Origin: Sipunculus nudus | Taxonomy: Eukaryota; Annelida; Sipuncula; Golfingiida; Sipunculidae | DNA: 64,000 nucleotides | Direction: 5' to 3' | NCBI GenBank assembly: GCA_026874595.1 | Contig: CM049313.1 | Coordinates: 29,140,008 to 29,204,007 of the forward strand | Shown: positions 36,820 through 49,293 of the stretch, in pieces | How positions within the stretch are numbered: position 1 is the stretch's first letter | Layout: each line of letters starts with the position of its first letter | Notes under the pieces: model-generated | The model's database searches: none | Told to the model about the DNA's origin: nothing | Seen by the model: the letters and a program-made list of their open reading frames with translations, nothing else | Program-made: the position numbers and the translations under genes

Positions 36820-38450
36820 GGATGAACTTGGTCAGGTATATACCACGGTTTTTAGGTTGAGAGCGATATACCAATTTTCTGGTGCTAAGGGCCAGGATGC
36901 CCCGCACGTCTGCTTATCAAAACAGGCATCTCATTTGCACATGAACACTATTATTCCGATGTCTTCTAACTACCAAAACACGCAATAAATTAAAATTGTA
37001 TTACTAACGCACTTATTAATAGTACTCGCTTGCTCAGGTATAAACCCGGTTCTTCGGTTGAAGGCGATACCATTTTTCGAGGCTAAGGGCCGAGATGCGT
37101 AGCTCCTCTGCCTATCAAAGCACAAACCTTATTTGCACATGTACACTGTTATTCCGATGTCTTCAAACTGCTAACAGACGCAAAACATTAAAAACGCAAA
37201 ATATTATGGCACTTATTGATGGGCATAACTATAGGTCAGGTATAAGCCGGGTTCTTAGGTCGAAAGCGTTACCATTTTTGGGGTGCCAAGGGCCGAGATG
37301 CGCAGCCCCACTGCTTATCAAAGCACGCACCTTATTTGATAATGTACACTATTATCCCGATGCCAAAACACGCAATCAATTTAAATTGTAGTATAAACGC
37401 ACTTTTTGATAGTATTCGCTTGCTCAGGTAAGCCGGGTTCTTAGGTGAAGAGCGATACCATTTTTCGGAGGCTTAGGGCCGAGATGCCCACCACCATTGC
37501 TAATCAAACCACGCACCTTATTTCCACGTATACACTTTAATTCCGATGTCTTCAAACTGCTAAAAACGGAATACATTAAAATCAGATAAAAGTGGCACTT
37601 TTTGATGGGTATAACTAGGTCAGGTATATAAGCACGGTTCTTAGGTCGAAAGCGATACCAATTTTGGGGTGCTAAGGGCCGAGATGCACAGCCCCTCTGT
37701 TCATTATTATTCTGATGTCTTCAAGCTGCTAAAAGATGCAATACATTAAAATCAAATTATTATGGCGCCAGTTGATAGGTATAACTATAGCTCAGGTATA
37801 AGCACGGTTCTTAGCTCAAAGGGGACACCATTTCTTGGGGGCTATAGGCCGAGATGCCCAGCACCTCTGCTTATCAAACCACGCACATTAATTGCACGTG
37901 TATATTATCATTCCGATGTTTTCTGTCAAAACACGCAATATATTAAAATTGTATAATTAACGCAACTTATTAATAATATTCGCTTGCTCAGGTAAGCCCG
38001 GTTCTTTGGTCGAAAGTGATAGCATTTTTCGGGGCTAAGGGCCAAGATGCGCCGCCCCTCTGCTTATCAAAGCACGCACCTGATTTGCCCATGTTCACTT
38101 TTATTCAAATATCTTCATACTGTAAAAACACACAATACAATAAAATAAATTATTTTGGCAATTTTTGATGGGTATAACTAGCTCAGGTATAAGCACGGTT
38201 CTTAGCTCAAAAGGAATACCGTTTCTTAGGGGCTAAGGGCCGAGGTGCCCACCGCCGCTGCTTATCAATTTAAAACAGTCACTTTATTTGCACGTGTACA
38301 CTATTATCTGATGTCTTCTAACTTCTTAAAGACGCAATAGATTGAACATAATTTATTTTGGCACTTATTGATTGTTATTACTAGGTAAGGTATATGCACG
38401 TTTCTTATGTCAATAGCGGTACCATTTTTCGGGGCCTAAGGGCCCAACTG
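36820..38450 (+). repeat. ~195-bp tandem repeat array, block 2 (about 9 units)
   Basis: Same family and orientation as 32660-34850, with the GGGCCGAGATGC core and the GCTCAGGTAAG boundary word (exact at 37422 and 37986). Several short open frames (64-98 codons) cross units and have no shared protein logic. Confidence 0.9.
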
Positions 38451-38643
38451 CAACAGGTCAAGGGATAATTTTTTTTAGATCTGTTAATGTTCAGTGAACA
38501 TTATAATTCATGTACTGGCACCTTCTGTGGGCTGAAAATACATGTAGTTTACTTTCTCCAGGGGAGCCCCACTATCACTAAGGGGTTAGGACTACATGAA
38601 AATCCTCTAATTTAACACACAGACGCCACCTCTAGATATAATT

Positions 38644-39878
38644 AAACTAGAATACGGGTAGTCGACAAGCGACTACGTGTATCCGCTGAAATCAGAGTGG
38701 AACGGGTGAAGTGAGGCATGGATTGAGTGGCAAGGGGAAATAGAGTGAGGTGTGTTGCATATAAGCATGGATGTCTGCAGCCAAAATGTATATGTAGGTT
38801 GCGCCACATACCACAAATGCAGAAAGCTGTCACATAAATGTAGGTGGCGCCACTTGTCATAAAATCCAGAAAGCTGTCCAGGATGTATAAACCTGCAAGA
38901 TTTTAGGTAGTTATGTCAAACGACTACAGACATACGAGTAATTTTATCCCACGGCAGACAAACAGACGGAGGCTGTGCAAAAATGGTTGCAGGTGGCACC
39001 ACCATTTTTAGTGTATGTTATAAAGCTATCCAAGGGCTACATTTATATAAAATTTTTAGCCTGATCGGTCAAACGCTTCCCGAGATATGAGCTTGGATGT
39101 CTGCAGGGTAAACGTGAATGTAGGTGGCGCCACCTGTCACAAAATCGAGAAAGCTATCCAGGATGTATAAACCTGCAAAATTTTAGGTAGATATGTCAAA
39201 CCAATGCCGAGATATGAGTAATTTTATCCCACGGCAGACAAACAGACGGACGCTGTGCAAAAATGGTTGCAGGTGGCGCCACCATTTTTAGTGTATGTTA
39301 TAAAGCTATCCAAGGGCTATATTTGTATAAAATTTTTAGCCTGATTGGTCAAACGGTTCCCGAGATATGAGCTTGGATGTCTGCAGCGTAAACGTGAATG
39401 TAGGTGGCGCCACCTGTCACAAAATCGAAAAAGCTATCCAGGATGTATATGCCGAATTTCAGGTGGATAAGTCCAACCAATGCAGAGATATGAGTGATTT
39501 TATCCCAAAGCAGATGAACAGATGGACATAGTTCAAAAATGGTTGCAGGTGGCGCCACCATTTTTAGTGTATGTTATAAAGCCTTCCAAGGGCTACATTT
39601 GTGTAAAATTTTTAGCCTGATCGGTCAAACGGTTCCCGAGATATGTGGGTTTATGTGTGGAAACAGACGCACAAATGGACGCAGAGCGCAGAGGAAAGGT
39701 TAGAGGTCAAAACAAAATCGGGGCGCAGCAGTTCACGTGACCCGAACATAATCCCGGGTTTCGTAAAATTCCGCCCAGCGGTTACAGAGGAGTTCTCCGG
39801 ACACCTACGCGGCGGCGGCGGCGGCGGCGTCCGACTGAAAACATAGTATCCGCAAAACCTGTTTTGGCGGATACAATT
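38644..39878 (+). mobile_element. Family R element, copy 2 (complete)
   Basis: It opens AAACTAGAATACGGGTAGTCG with the GTAGTCG/CGACTAC hairpin. It contains three ~281-bp units (AGCWTGGATGTCTGCAG at 38764, 39089 and 39370) with AGGTGGCGCCACC every ~140 bp. A unique 3' part includes a GGC run (39811-39829) and ends in the hairpin GTATCCGCAAAAC-CT-GTTTTGGCGGATAC at 39846-39875. No transposase is visible. Sizes and ends agree with the minus-strand copy at 55698-57176. Confidence 0.75.
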
Positions 39879-40038
39879 ACTGGAACTGGCCAGGACAGCT
39901 TGACATAGGGTCAACAGAATAAAATTATAGGGTTTGCTTTGATTGATGTATATTTAAGTAAGATCAGAATCTGAAAAAAATATTATATTGAGAACAACAA
40001 CAATAATAATAATAACAAGTGCAAGATGTAATCATGAC

Positions 40039-40261
40039 ATAGTCGCCAGTGTTTGCCAAGAACCGTCACCTTGCCCTTGGACCGATCAAGGCCAAAAACA
40101 ATAGGCTCCGAGGGATACCGATTTAACACTTGACCTATAAGTTTCAAAGCGACTGATGCAAAATTGCGACCTGTAGCGTGCGGACAAACAGACAAACAAA
40201 CAAACAAACAAACAGACACGACGATTAGCCTATAGTCGCCAGACCTAGGCTGGCGACTATA
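40039..40261. mobile_element. Small inverted-repeat element ending in a hairpin
   Basis: ATAGTCGCCAG at 40039-40049 is inverted at the right end. That right end is itself a perfect hairpin, TATAGTCGCCAG-ACCTAGG-CTGGCGACTATA (40231-40261). A CAAA tetranucleotide run (about 40190-40214) precedes it. No coding capacity is present. Confidence 0.5.
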
Positions 40262-41175
40262 ATAATAATAATAATTTTGATAATAATATAACTACTTATA
40301 ATAATATTGATAATACTTATACTACAACTACTACTACTACTACTACTTATAATAATAGTAAACATTAAATATAATATGATTAAATACAATATTCATATTA
40401 ATAATATTAATAAGATATTAATATTATTAATATTAATTTAATTATAATTATTATAATCATAATAAGAAAAATGTTAAAATTAATAACATTAATAAAATTT
40501 TAAAAAATGATACTAATAATAATAATAGTAATATCAATAATAATAATTATCATCAACATCAAAACATTAATAATAGCAATAATAAAATCAAATAATAGTA
40601 ATCATTATATTAATTATATTAATAAATTTTATAGTATTATCAATATTGAAAATAAAATTACCATTTAGTATAATAATCTTAATAATAATAATAATAATAT
40701 TATTAATTGAAATAATAATAACAATACTTTGAATTATAATAATATTATTATTAATATTGAATGGAACAATATATAAACAGTAGTTAGTATAATTGTTAGT
40801 AGTGTTTTAATTATTTAATAATATTTTGATAAAATTAAATACTAATGATAATTAGTATTATAATTATTATTCCTTTTTTATAATAATTATAATTATTACT
40901 AAAATTCGTTGGATTTTTTTGCAGTAGCAATATAACTATGACTGGCTTAGCAATAGTTTAATTTGGAGTACTGGTAATTATAGTATCAGTATTGGTATTA
41001 TTATTATTTCTATTACAATTATAATTATAATTATAATAATTATCATTATTTTCTTTTTTTACTAGTAGCAGAAGTAGTAGTAGTAGTGGTACTGTTAGTA
41101 GTATTATTATTAGTAGCAATAGAAGTAATAGTTTTTTTCTATAATTTTCAATAATTTTATTATTTATATTAATAC

Positions 41176-41230
<55 letters not shown>

Positions 41231-41470
41231 TAATAGTTAAAATAATAATAATAATAAAATTACATTATTAGTAAGATTGGTAGTTTATATTAAATTTAAT
41301 GAAAATATTACTAGTAATTAATATAGTAATTAATAATAATTAATATTAATAGTCATTATAATAGTGATTATTTATATTATTTATTATTAGTGATTATCCG
41401 TAACAATAATATTTATATTATAAATAATAATTATAATGTTATTAAAAGTATAATAATAATAATAATAATG
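40262..41470. repeat. AAT/ATT-rich low-complexity domain
   Basis: About 1.2 kb consists almost only of AAT, ATA, ATT and TTA words, with a (CTA)n run near 40324-40346 and a pure (ATT)n run at about 41177-41230. The strand bias flips from A-rich to T-rich around 40900. No gene is present. Confidence 0.9.
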
Positions 41471-41725
41471 AATAATGAACTGGTCTGTACAACCCCCTTC
41501 GACGGCAAAATCATATATAAACTAAACATCATTTGAAAGCACATATAAAATGCTATCGACTAACCCCGTCCTATTAGGTGTCGACGCACCGTTTTTGCGC
41601 TACCGCCCACTGTTTGATTGACAAGTGATCTGTTGGGAATCCCCTTTTGGACCTTTGTAAATTAACAGAGGTCCTAGCGCTTTCTCGGAGCATTGTCCCT
41701 GAAAAATTAACAGTGAACCCGGAAG
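41471..41725 (-). repeat. Inverted satellite monomer joined to the shared tail
   Basis: 41471-41612 is one 187-bp satellite monomer on the minus strand. It is followed by GATTGACAAGTGATCTGTTG...CATTGTCCCTGAAAAATTAA, the same tail as 13048-13150. The tail is on the plus strand in both places, while the monomer is flipped relative to it. Confidence 0.8.
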
Positions 41726-42914
41726 CTATATATTTGGCACCATGCAACCATTGGTTTTTTTTATGGTCTCTAACTTCTTTCAGTATTTCTCATTTTATTC
41801 TATTTAATGTAAAAATTTAGATGATAGATAAACAGGTTCGATGGAGCAGAATCAGGGCTGCCAGTGTTTACCAGCTCAGTGACCCGCCACGATGGTTGAA
41901 AGTGGGCGTTGCAAGGTTAAATTGGGTCTTCCTGTCAGTGGAAACCTAATAATAAAAATTAATATACAAAACGTACTTTTCAGCGGGTGCCAATTTAACA
42001 GCCATAAATGTGATAAAATATTACCTGATATATATTTAGATATTTCCTCTAAGATCAGAAATTCTAAAAAAACCGGTGAATCTTATAGGATTCTTGCAAG
42101 TATTAATTACAATTAATAAATATTATATACATAATATAGTAACAAAAAGGAACAACAAATCTTTGGCCATGACCTTGACGAACGGCAAAAAACCACGCCG
42201 TTTTGATACCAACTTATGACTTAATGTTAACTGTACTGTGATTGGTTCCTACCAAATGTGGATCAGCCGTGCTGATGCCCCCTGGAAACAGCGAAATATA
42301 TATCCGTGAAGAATATTTCGTGGCTATTTCGCACCCACTCACGCCCGTTCCGCCTGATACCGAAAGGTGGCGCTGCAGAGCCTTACATGACTCCATGCAG
42401 GACAGAGAAGGACAACCGCGTGACGCCAAACGGACCTTACTTCACGTGTTGTGGCTAGTTCTTCGTGGAACACACCGATTCTCCAGGTTTATGCCTGCTG
42501 TCACATAAAGACAGTGCTTTATAACGCTACTAGTGCATAAAAAAGTCCATTAAATTTATGTAGGCCTAAGCATTATTTAATAATGGACTCAGTTGATTAT
42601 TTTTGTCAGTTGATAATTATTTTTGTTAGTTTCTCTCTATTGAGAGAGAGAGTGGAATCCTGGTTTAAGTTTTTCTTTTGATTCGTTCAAAAATTGTGAT
42701 GAGATTAAATTAAAAAAGTGATGACAACCAACTCAAATAATAATATAATTATTATTATTAGCAACAGCAGTGGTAGTGGAATTAGCATAGGTAGGCCATT
42801 ATCATTTAACATTATTATTTATTAGGCAGTAGTTTGCATCTATTTTAATTTTTACAATATTAGCTTACATGGCTTATATTAGCCTACCGTTAGGCCTACC
42901 GTAATGTTATGCCC
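41726..42914. other. Spacer with two short dispersed repeats
   Basis: 42215-42262 is repeated inverted at about 23413-23455 (core CCACATTTGGTAGGAACC). 42313-42383 is repeated inverted at about 50788-50858 (core TATCAGGCGG...GGGTGTGA). The frames at 41892-42116 (74 codons) and 42242-42508 (88 codons) are unassigned. Confidence 0.45.
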
Positions 42915-43160
42915 ATATAGGGGAGACCGGGCCCGGGCTAGTTGTACCAAAAATGGCAATTTTGTCTCTGCCTCATATAATATACACGATAACAGGTAGC
43001 TATTTTGTAGTTATGAACAACTTTTTATCATCAGTAGAAACAACGATTATGGAAAGTTAAGATAATTTATTCTTATAATATACCTGGATAAACCTATAAA
43101 AAAGTGTACACAAGTTGCCCCTGTTACGGGGCAGATTGATACACCCTGTGTGGTACCTTG
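42915..43160. mobile_element. Possible MITE with GGGGAGACCGGG-like end
   Basis: It begins GGGGAGACCGGGCCCGGGCT with AGTTGTACC. About 230 bp later, TGTACACAAGTTGCCCCTG is roughly the inverse. The inverted match is poor and no target duplication is clear. Confidence 0.25.
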
Positions 43161-43221
43161 TTAGGCCTAAACATAAAAGTAAGTCTTAATGTGTTTTATA
43201 GTTAGCAGTAATAGCTATTAA

Positions 43222-43633
<412 letters not shown>

Positions 43634-43854
43634 TGTTACGGGGTGACATAAAAGCGGACCGAACTGTCTCGCTAGTGAAGCTTGTGAACCACCCATATGG
43701 GTTCGAATTCCGAATCGGCCCAATGTTTTCCCCTGAAAAATTTGTCTTCGTATTGTCTGGGATGACGGTGTGGCCCAGGGAATAAGCTCACCAAAGTGTG
43801 ACTCCTGGGATAAATAGTCTTGTTCTGATAGCAGAACGCTCTTAAGACGGGATG
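43634..43854 (+). repeat. tRNA-derived SINE, unit 2 (internal deletion)
   Basis: It has the same leader and body as unit 1 but lacks the A-box segment; the B-box-like GGTTCGAATTCC is kept. It was probably inactive for pol III initiation on its own. Confidence 0.85.
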
Positions 43855-44012
43855 TGATACGGGATGACATTAAAGCGGACAGAACTGTCTCGCTAGTGAT
43901 ATGCTTGCTTTTCTAGCGAAGCGGTTAGTACACCGAACTTGTGCGCCACCAACATGGGTTCGAATCTGGAATCGGCCCACTGTTTTCCCCTGAGCAACTT
44001 GTCTTCGTAACA
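43855..44012 (+). repeat. tRNA-derived SINE, unit 3 (3' truncated)
   Basis: The A box TAGCGAAGCGGTTAGTAC (43914-43931) and B box GGTTCGAATCT (43957-43967) are kept. The unit stops at CTTCGTAACA and runs into TATATA. Confidence 0.85.
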
Positions 44013-44133
44013 ATATATATAAATAAAATATAAAACTTAATAATATATATAAATTAATAATATATTTATAAATAATATGTAATTGTGAGTGATACCATGC
44101 ATCAGTATTTTGCTGATTTTTTTCTTAGGATTT

Positions 44134-44139
<6 letters not shown>

Positions 44140-44181
<42 letters not shown>
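44140..44181. repeat. (TA)n microsatellite
   Basis: An uninterrupted TA run. Confidence 0.95.
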
Positions 44182-44183
<2 letters not shown>

Positions 44184-44699
44184 CATGTTGGTTGGTTGCT
44201 TTGTTTTTAGCCATAGTCTGTCTAAATAAAAGGTTCTGAGAGTAAAATATTTAAAAAAATAAATATATTACCAAACAGAAATTGTATCGTAAAACTAAAA
44301 GTCAATTAGAGTAAATTCATATCCATTGAAGGGGCAAGTAGGTCTCTCAGATAATTTTATATGTCTCGATGTTCCTAGTTATATCCAATTTTCATTATCC
44401 TCTATATATATAGGTATATGAGAGTCCTTGTTCACACGCCTCTCATCCTTTCTTTTGCAATTTTAAGGGGCCCAATCACCTATCTGACCTTTATAAACTA
44501 ATTGTAATCCCTTGGAGCTTTGGTAAAAATAGGCCAGAAAACCTTGATATCATCGCAAACAGACTGCTGGTTTGTTTATATATAAACATATTTATAAAAT
44601 GGGGGGCCCGCAAAAATAATGTTCACCTTCATTTAAAGCCTTTGTATTTCAACAAAGATCCTTTTCAGACCACTCCCACATTGCATAATCAGTGCAATA
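44182..44699. other. Spacer
   Basis: No feature is recognised between the TA run and the long inverted-repeat element. Confidence 0.3.
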
Positions 44700-45944
44700 T
44701 ATATGCGCAACAAGGCTATAATAGGCCAAATGGAGTCATATACGTAATGCTTATAGTAAGTGTGTATCTGTATCACATGGCCCCTTCATAATTTTATCGA
44801 ATGCGGTATATTTTTGCAACAAAATACGAGCAAAGAAACCCTTACCATTTTGAGCGACAATGTGCGGTCACGACACGTGCGGTCGATCACCACGACATAG
44901 TCGCGTTATCTGTCAATAAAAAATTAGGAACATGGAATATTTTTATTTAATCGTCTCCGTTACTTAAGAAACACTACCAATGAACTATCATATAGATAAG
45001 AGAAATATATAAAAAAAGGGCGATATTTATTGTGTCATCTTGTCCGGACTTCGTGGGTGATAGTACATGTTGACGTACAAACGTAATATGTGTAAATGGC
45101 CGGTGTTGTTATCGTTACTGATGTGGTCTTATTTGATATGTGATTTCATTTATGCCATATTGGAATTAAAAAAAAGAATTATGTCAAATATGATATAATT
45201 GAAACTGGTTTATTAAAAGGAAACCAGTCACTATGGCTTAATTTACCATGAAAACCCCGCCGGGTTTGGTCTCCGAACATCAAAGGGAAAGTGTTGCGGC
45301 GGTCCATGGTTAATGAACTCATTCAAAGGATTATGAGCCGTTATATACCCGCACTCGCACGTCATAACTGCGATGTAGTAACAACATTGTAATGTTTCGT
45401 TGGACTTTTAATGGAATTCGCTATAAACTGTAAATAATCAGATTTAAGCGACATCTTTTCATTTTGTGTTATCCTATATACAACTGAACATAGCATCTGG
45501 CTTGAAAGAAGCGGCACGGTTCGACGATTCTATAGAAGGAATTAGTTTCATAGTTGAGATTACTTTACTTATTGTTTCTGAAACATGGTTTTAAAAAAAT
45601 TTAAAATGTGATAAAAAAATCAGATCTTAAAGACGAGTTCTCATTATGAACTCTATAATTGTAAATTTGTATATCATTGATTTTCAACAGTTTCGTTTGA
45701 CTGAAACTGAATAAATACGGGCACTGAGTGAATACTTTATATTGAATTTGAATATGAATACAAAAATTCAATAGTTTGATCATGAAAATGAATACAAATA
45801 CTAATACGGAATCAGGTAAAACGAAAGAATTTGAATGTGAGTGCAAACACTTCTAAAATGTATTCATGAATGCATGTAAATAATATAAATGACATCAGTC
45901 CTCTTCCCTCTATAAGGATTTTATCAATGGGAGGGAAACAAAAC

Positions 45945-46145
45945 CAGTCGTTACACTCATAGATAATCTTCAAATGAAGAAAATCATTTAACAAGTTCAG
46001 AAATATTCGACATTTTTCTGTAGGGAGTGAAAACCCTATTTTATATTTGGCATCCGATAGATTTCTTATATGACTCTTTAATACGAATTTTGGATACGAA
46101 AATTCCTCGGAAACCAAAAACATCGTTCGGGTTTGGTTTGAATGA
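45945..46145 (+). repeat. Internal direct repeat, copy 1
   Basis: It shares AAAATCATTTAACAAGTTC, GCATCCGATA, TACGAAAATTCCTCGG and GTTCGGGTTTGGT with 47060-47260. The overlapping 133-codon minus (45812-46213) and 118-codon plus (46027-46383) frames cover the same bases and have no recognisable domains. Confidence 0.75.
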
Positions 46146-47059
46146 TCATTTCGGATGCGGCAGAATTTTGGTCGGAGGCACAGAATTTTCGTTCGTGCCA
46201 TATTCGTTCTCACGCATCCGGTGTGAAAATACTTTTAGCAACATTATCTATGACTTGGTGTTCATTTCCCCACCCCTCTCCCCCAAAAATATTATCCGCG
46301 ATAAATATAGAACAATTCATGGAACAATAACTTTTTTATGTGTCGTTAATCATTATATTTTTAGTTCAATGTTTTGCATATAAACGGACGTTTCTATGGT
46401 GCATGTGCGCAGACCGTCTGAATCATATATAGACAGATTTGGTTTTCACATATTTATTTCAACAGGATAACAAAGTAGCCGAAAAGGCTAATGCAAATGG
46501 TCTCCTGCATAAAAATAAAAAGAAAGTGAAAAGTGACAAATTAACAGGAATGGATATATGTATGTACAAATGATCTGATTGGAAAAGTGCACATATAATC
46601 ATATACAGAACAAAGTGAACTATTTATTCTAACTTTAATTTTAACCCTGATCAATAGGAGCTGTGGATTTTTTTTCTGTTAAAACAACAGGTTGCTCAAT
46701 TATTTTTTAAAGGCATGTTAAAACGAGAGTCTGGGTCCAGTCAGTGTTAAATACTTAAGCTGTGAACATAACCATAGCCTGGTACCAAAACTAATAAGTC
46801 CCCTTAATTTGAAATTATACCTGAATGGAATATATTTTCAAACAGGAATTTTTTCATGAATTACATAATGTATATTTCTGGAAACGAAAAAAAAATTATT
46901 TTAGCTTTTTTAATAATAACGTTAATAAGTGATGTAAATCAAATTATTTAAATCAACCAACCCTTCCCTGAGTGTATAACCCTGCCATTATACCAGCAAG
47001 GCAAGATATTAAAATTAAGATAGTAAATTATTTTTTATAACATTTAAGGGCGGAATAAA

Positions 47060-47260
47060 ACAGTAACTCAGAGATAAACTTCAACTGAATGAGAAAATCA
47101 TTTACAAGTTCAGAAATATTCAATATTTCCGTGGGGCCAACAAAACCTATATTGTAGAGCATCCGATATATTGCCCATGTGGCTGTCCAATACAACATTC
47201 GGTTACGAAAATTCCTCGGTCGGTCACCAAAAATATTGTTCGGGTTTGGTGTGAAACCGC
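47060..47260 (+). repeat. Internal direct repeat, copy 2
   Basis: Partner of 45945-46145, same orientation, about 1.1 kb away. Confidence 0.75.
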
Positions 47261-47391
47261 CTTTATACAGCGTCACCGCTTGGTTGTGTGTAGGAGCGGG
47301 AGAATCAGCACCAACACATTTCTAAGGAAGATTAGGCACGTCGTACATCATTTTTGATTACGGAATCTTATTAGTTGTTAAACTCAAATGT

Positions 47392-48420
47392 CTTTGGAGA
47401 CTACAATATGGAACAGTGCTCATGATTTTTTGTACATATTGTATATTATAGATACTGTTTTGTATGTATATAATAAATCTATAGTAACATTGTATTATAT
47501 TGTGTATGTGCTTTAAATGTAGATGATGCTTTTATTCGTTAATCTGTGGATGAGACGATGCATGGAGAGCATTGCATGATATTTATGTTTTATTTTTTAC
47601 AGTGTTTAAACAGATATTCATCTGTATACATGATAAATGTATAAAATAAAATATATGGCACTACCTTCTTGTTAATGAGATTAAAATATAATACAATACA
47701 GAAAACAAATATATTGCAAAACATCAAATCCGCATGTTCCGCATGTGAATCCAATGGGTATAATAATTCTGTCTTCTGTATTATAACGATATAAATCCAG
47801 GCATAAGTACAAGAAAAGTATGGTATCAATGTCTGTCTGGAATGTAGAGTGGCTTATTAGCAACGGAAATCCTGACCGTATTCGAAAGCGATGGTATTTA
47901 GTTCTACAATAATATTTGCCGTCTTTGGAGACTATATACAACATGGAACAGTGTTCATGTTTTTTAGTACATACTGTATATTATAGATACTGTTTTGTAT
48001 GTATATAATAAATCTCTTGTAACATTGTATGATATTATGTATGTACTTTTGCATGAAGCCTTTATTCGTTAATCTGTGGGTAAGACGATGCAAGCATTGC
48101 ATGATATTTATGTTTTTGTGTATAGTGTTCAAGCAGGTATTCATCTGTACATAATAAATGTATAAAATAAAAAACTATATTGCACTACCTTCCTTGTTAA
48201 TGTGATTAAAATATAATACAATTCAGAAAACAATTATATCGCCAAACATCAAATCAGCATGTGTTTCCAGAGGGTATCATTCTATCTTCCGTATTTAAAC
48301 AATATAAATCCAGACATAGGTACATAAAATACTGAAATGTAGAATGGATTATTAGCAACGATATAATCCTGATGATATTCGGGAAACGACGGTATGCAGT
48401 ACAGAAATAATATCATTATT
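47392..48420 (+). repeat. Tandem duplication of ~535 bp
   Basis: The first unit starts TTTGGAGACTACAATATGG at 47392, the second TTTGGAGACTATATACAACA near 47926. Both carry ATTATAGATACTGTTTTGTA, AAGACGATG/GAGACGATG, GCATTGCATGATATTTATG and ACATCAAATC. Divergence is modest. The short minus-strand frames within (70-87 codons) are low-complexity. Confidence 0.9.
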
Positions 48421-49293
48421 TATATACTTTGTAATGATAATAATAATAATAACGTCATTAAATTTAAATATTTCCACGTTTACTTTCTCGTTAATTATAT
48501 CCAACGTTTACTTTCACGTAACATGGGATATAATAAATGAAAATGAAAAAAACAAAACAAAAACAGAAGCAATGAAAACCTTACGACGATGATGTTATAA
48601 TATCGCAGTTTAACATGCAAGTGCTGGTATAAAAGGGCTCATAATTCTTTTGATGAGCTCATTAACAATGGACCGCCGCAACACTTTCCCTTTGAAGTTC
48701 GGAGACCAAACCCGGGCGGGTTTTCCGGGTCAATTAAGCCATAGTGATGAGTGGTTTCCTGTAAATCAGTAATACGCCAGTGTCTATATTATATCAAATT
48801 TGACATAATTCTTTATTTTATATGTCAAATATGGCATAAATAAACTCACATATCAAATAAGACCACATCAGTAACGATAACAACACCGGTCATTTACACA
48901 TGTGCATATTACGTTTGTACGTCAACATGTACTATCACCCACGAAGTCCGGACAATATGACACAATAAATATCGCCCGTTATTTTAATATATATCTCTTA
49001 TCTATATGATAGTTCATTGGTAGTGTTTCTTAAGTAATGGACGATCAAATAAAAATATTCAATGTTCATAAATTTTTATTGACAGATAACGCGACTGTGT
49101 CGTGGTGATCGATCGCACGTGTCGTGACCGCACATTGTCGCTCAAAATGGTAAGGGTTTCTTAGCTCGTATTTCGTTGTAAAAATATACCGCATTCGATA
49201 AAATTATGAAGAGGCCGTGTGATACAGATACATACTTACATAAACATAACGTAATATGACTCCATATGGCTTATTATAGCTTTGTTGCGCATA

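Larger units (their letters stand above)
44700..49293. mobile_element. 4.6-kb element with ~0.68-kb inverted arms
   Basis: 44700-45380 and 48597-49293 are inverted copies of each other with small indels, outer ends ATATGCGCAAC / GTTGCGCATAT. Shared landmarks include AATGTGCGGTCACGACACGT, CCGGACTTCGTGGGTGATAG, CGTACAAACGTAATATG and GGTCTCCGAAC/GTTCGGAGACC. The 3.2-kb interior has no convincing transposase. It contains diverged direct repeats and sequence found elsewhere (45558-45655). No target duplication is obvious. It is either a non-autonomous long-inverted-repeat transposon or an inverted duplication. Confidence 0.75.

Noticed and set aside
42915-43160. Firm MITE call
   Set aside because: The inverted match between the ends is too weak and no target duplication is seen; kept only as a low-confidence feature.
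45812-46383. 133- and 118-codon frames on opposite strands
   Set aside because: They overlap one another inside a repeated segment and show no domain; the same segment at 47060 does not preserve either frame.
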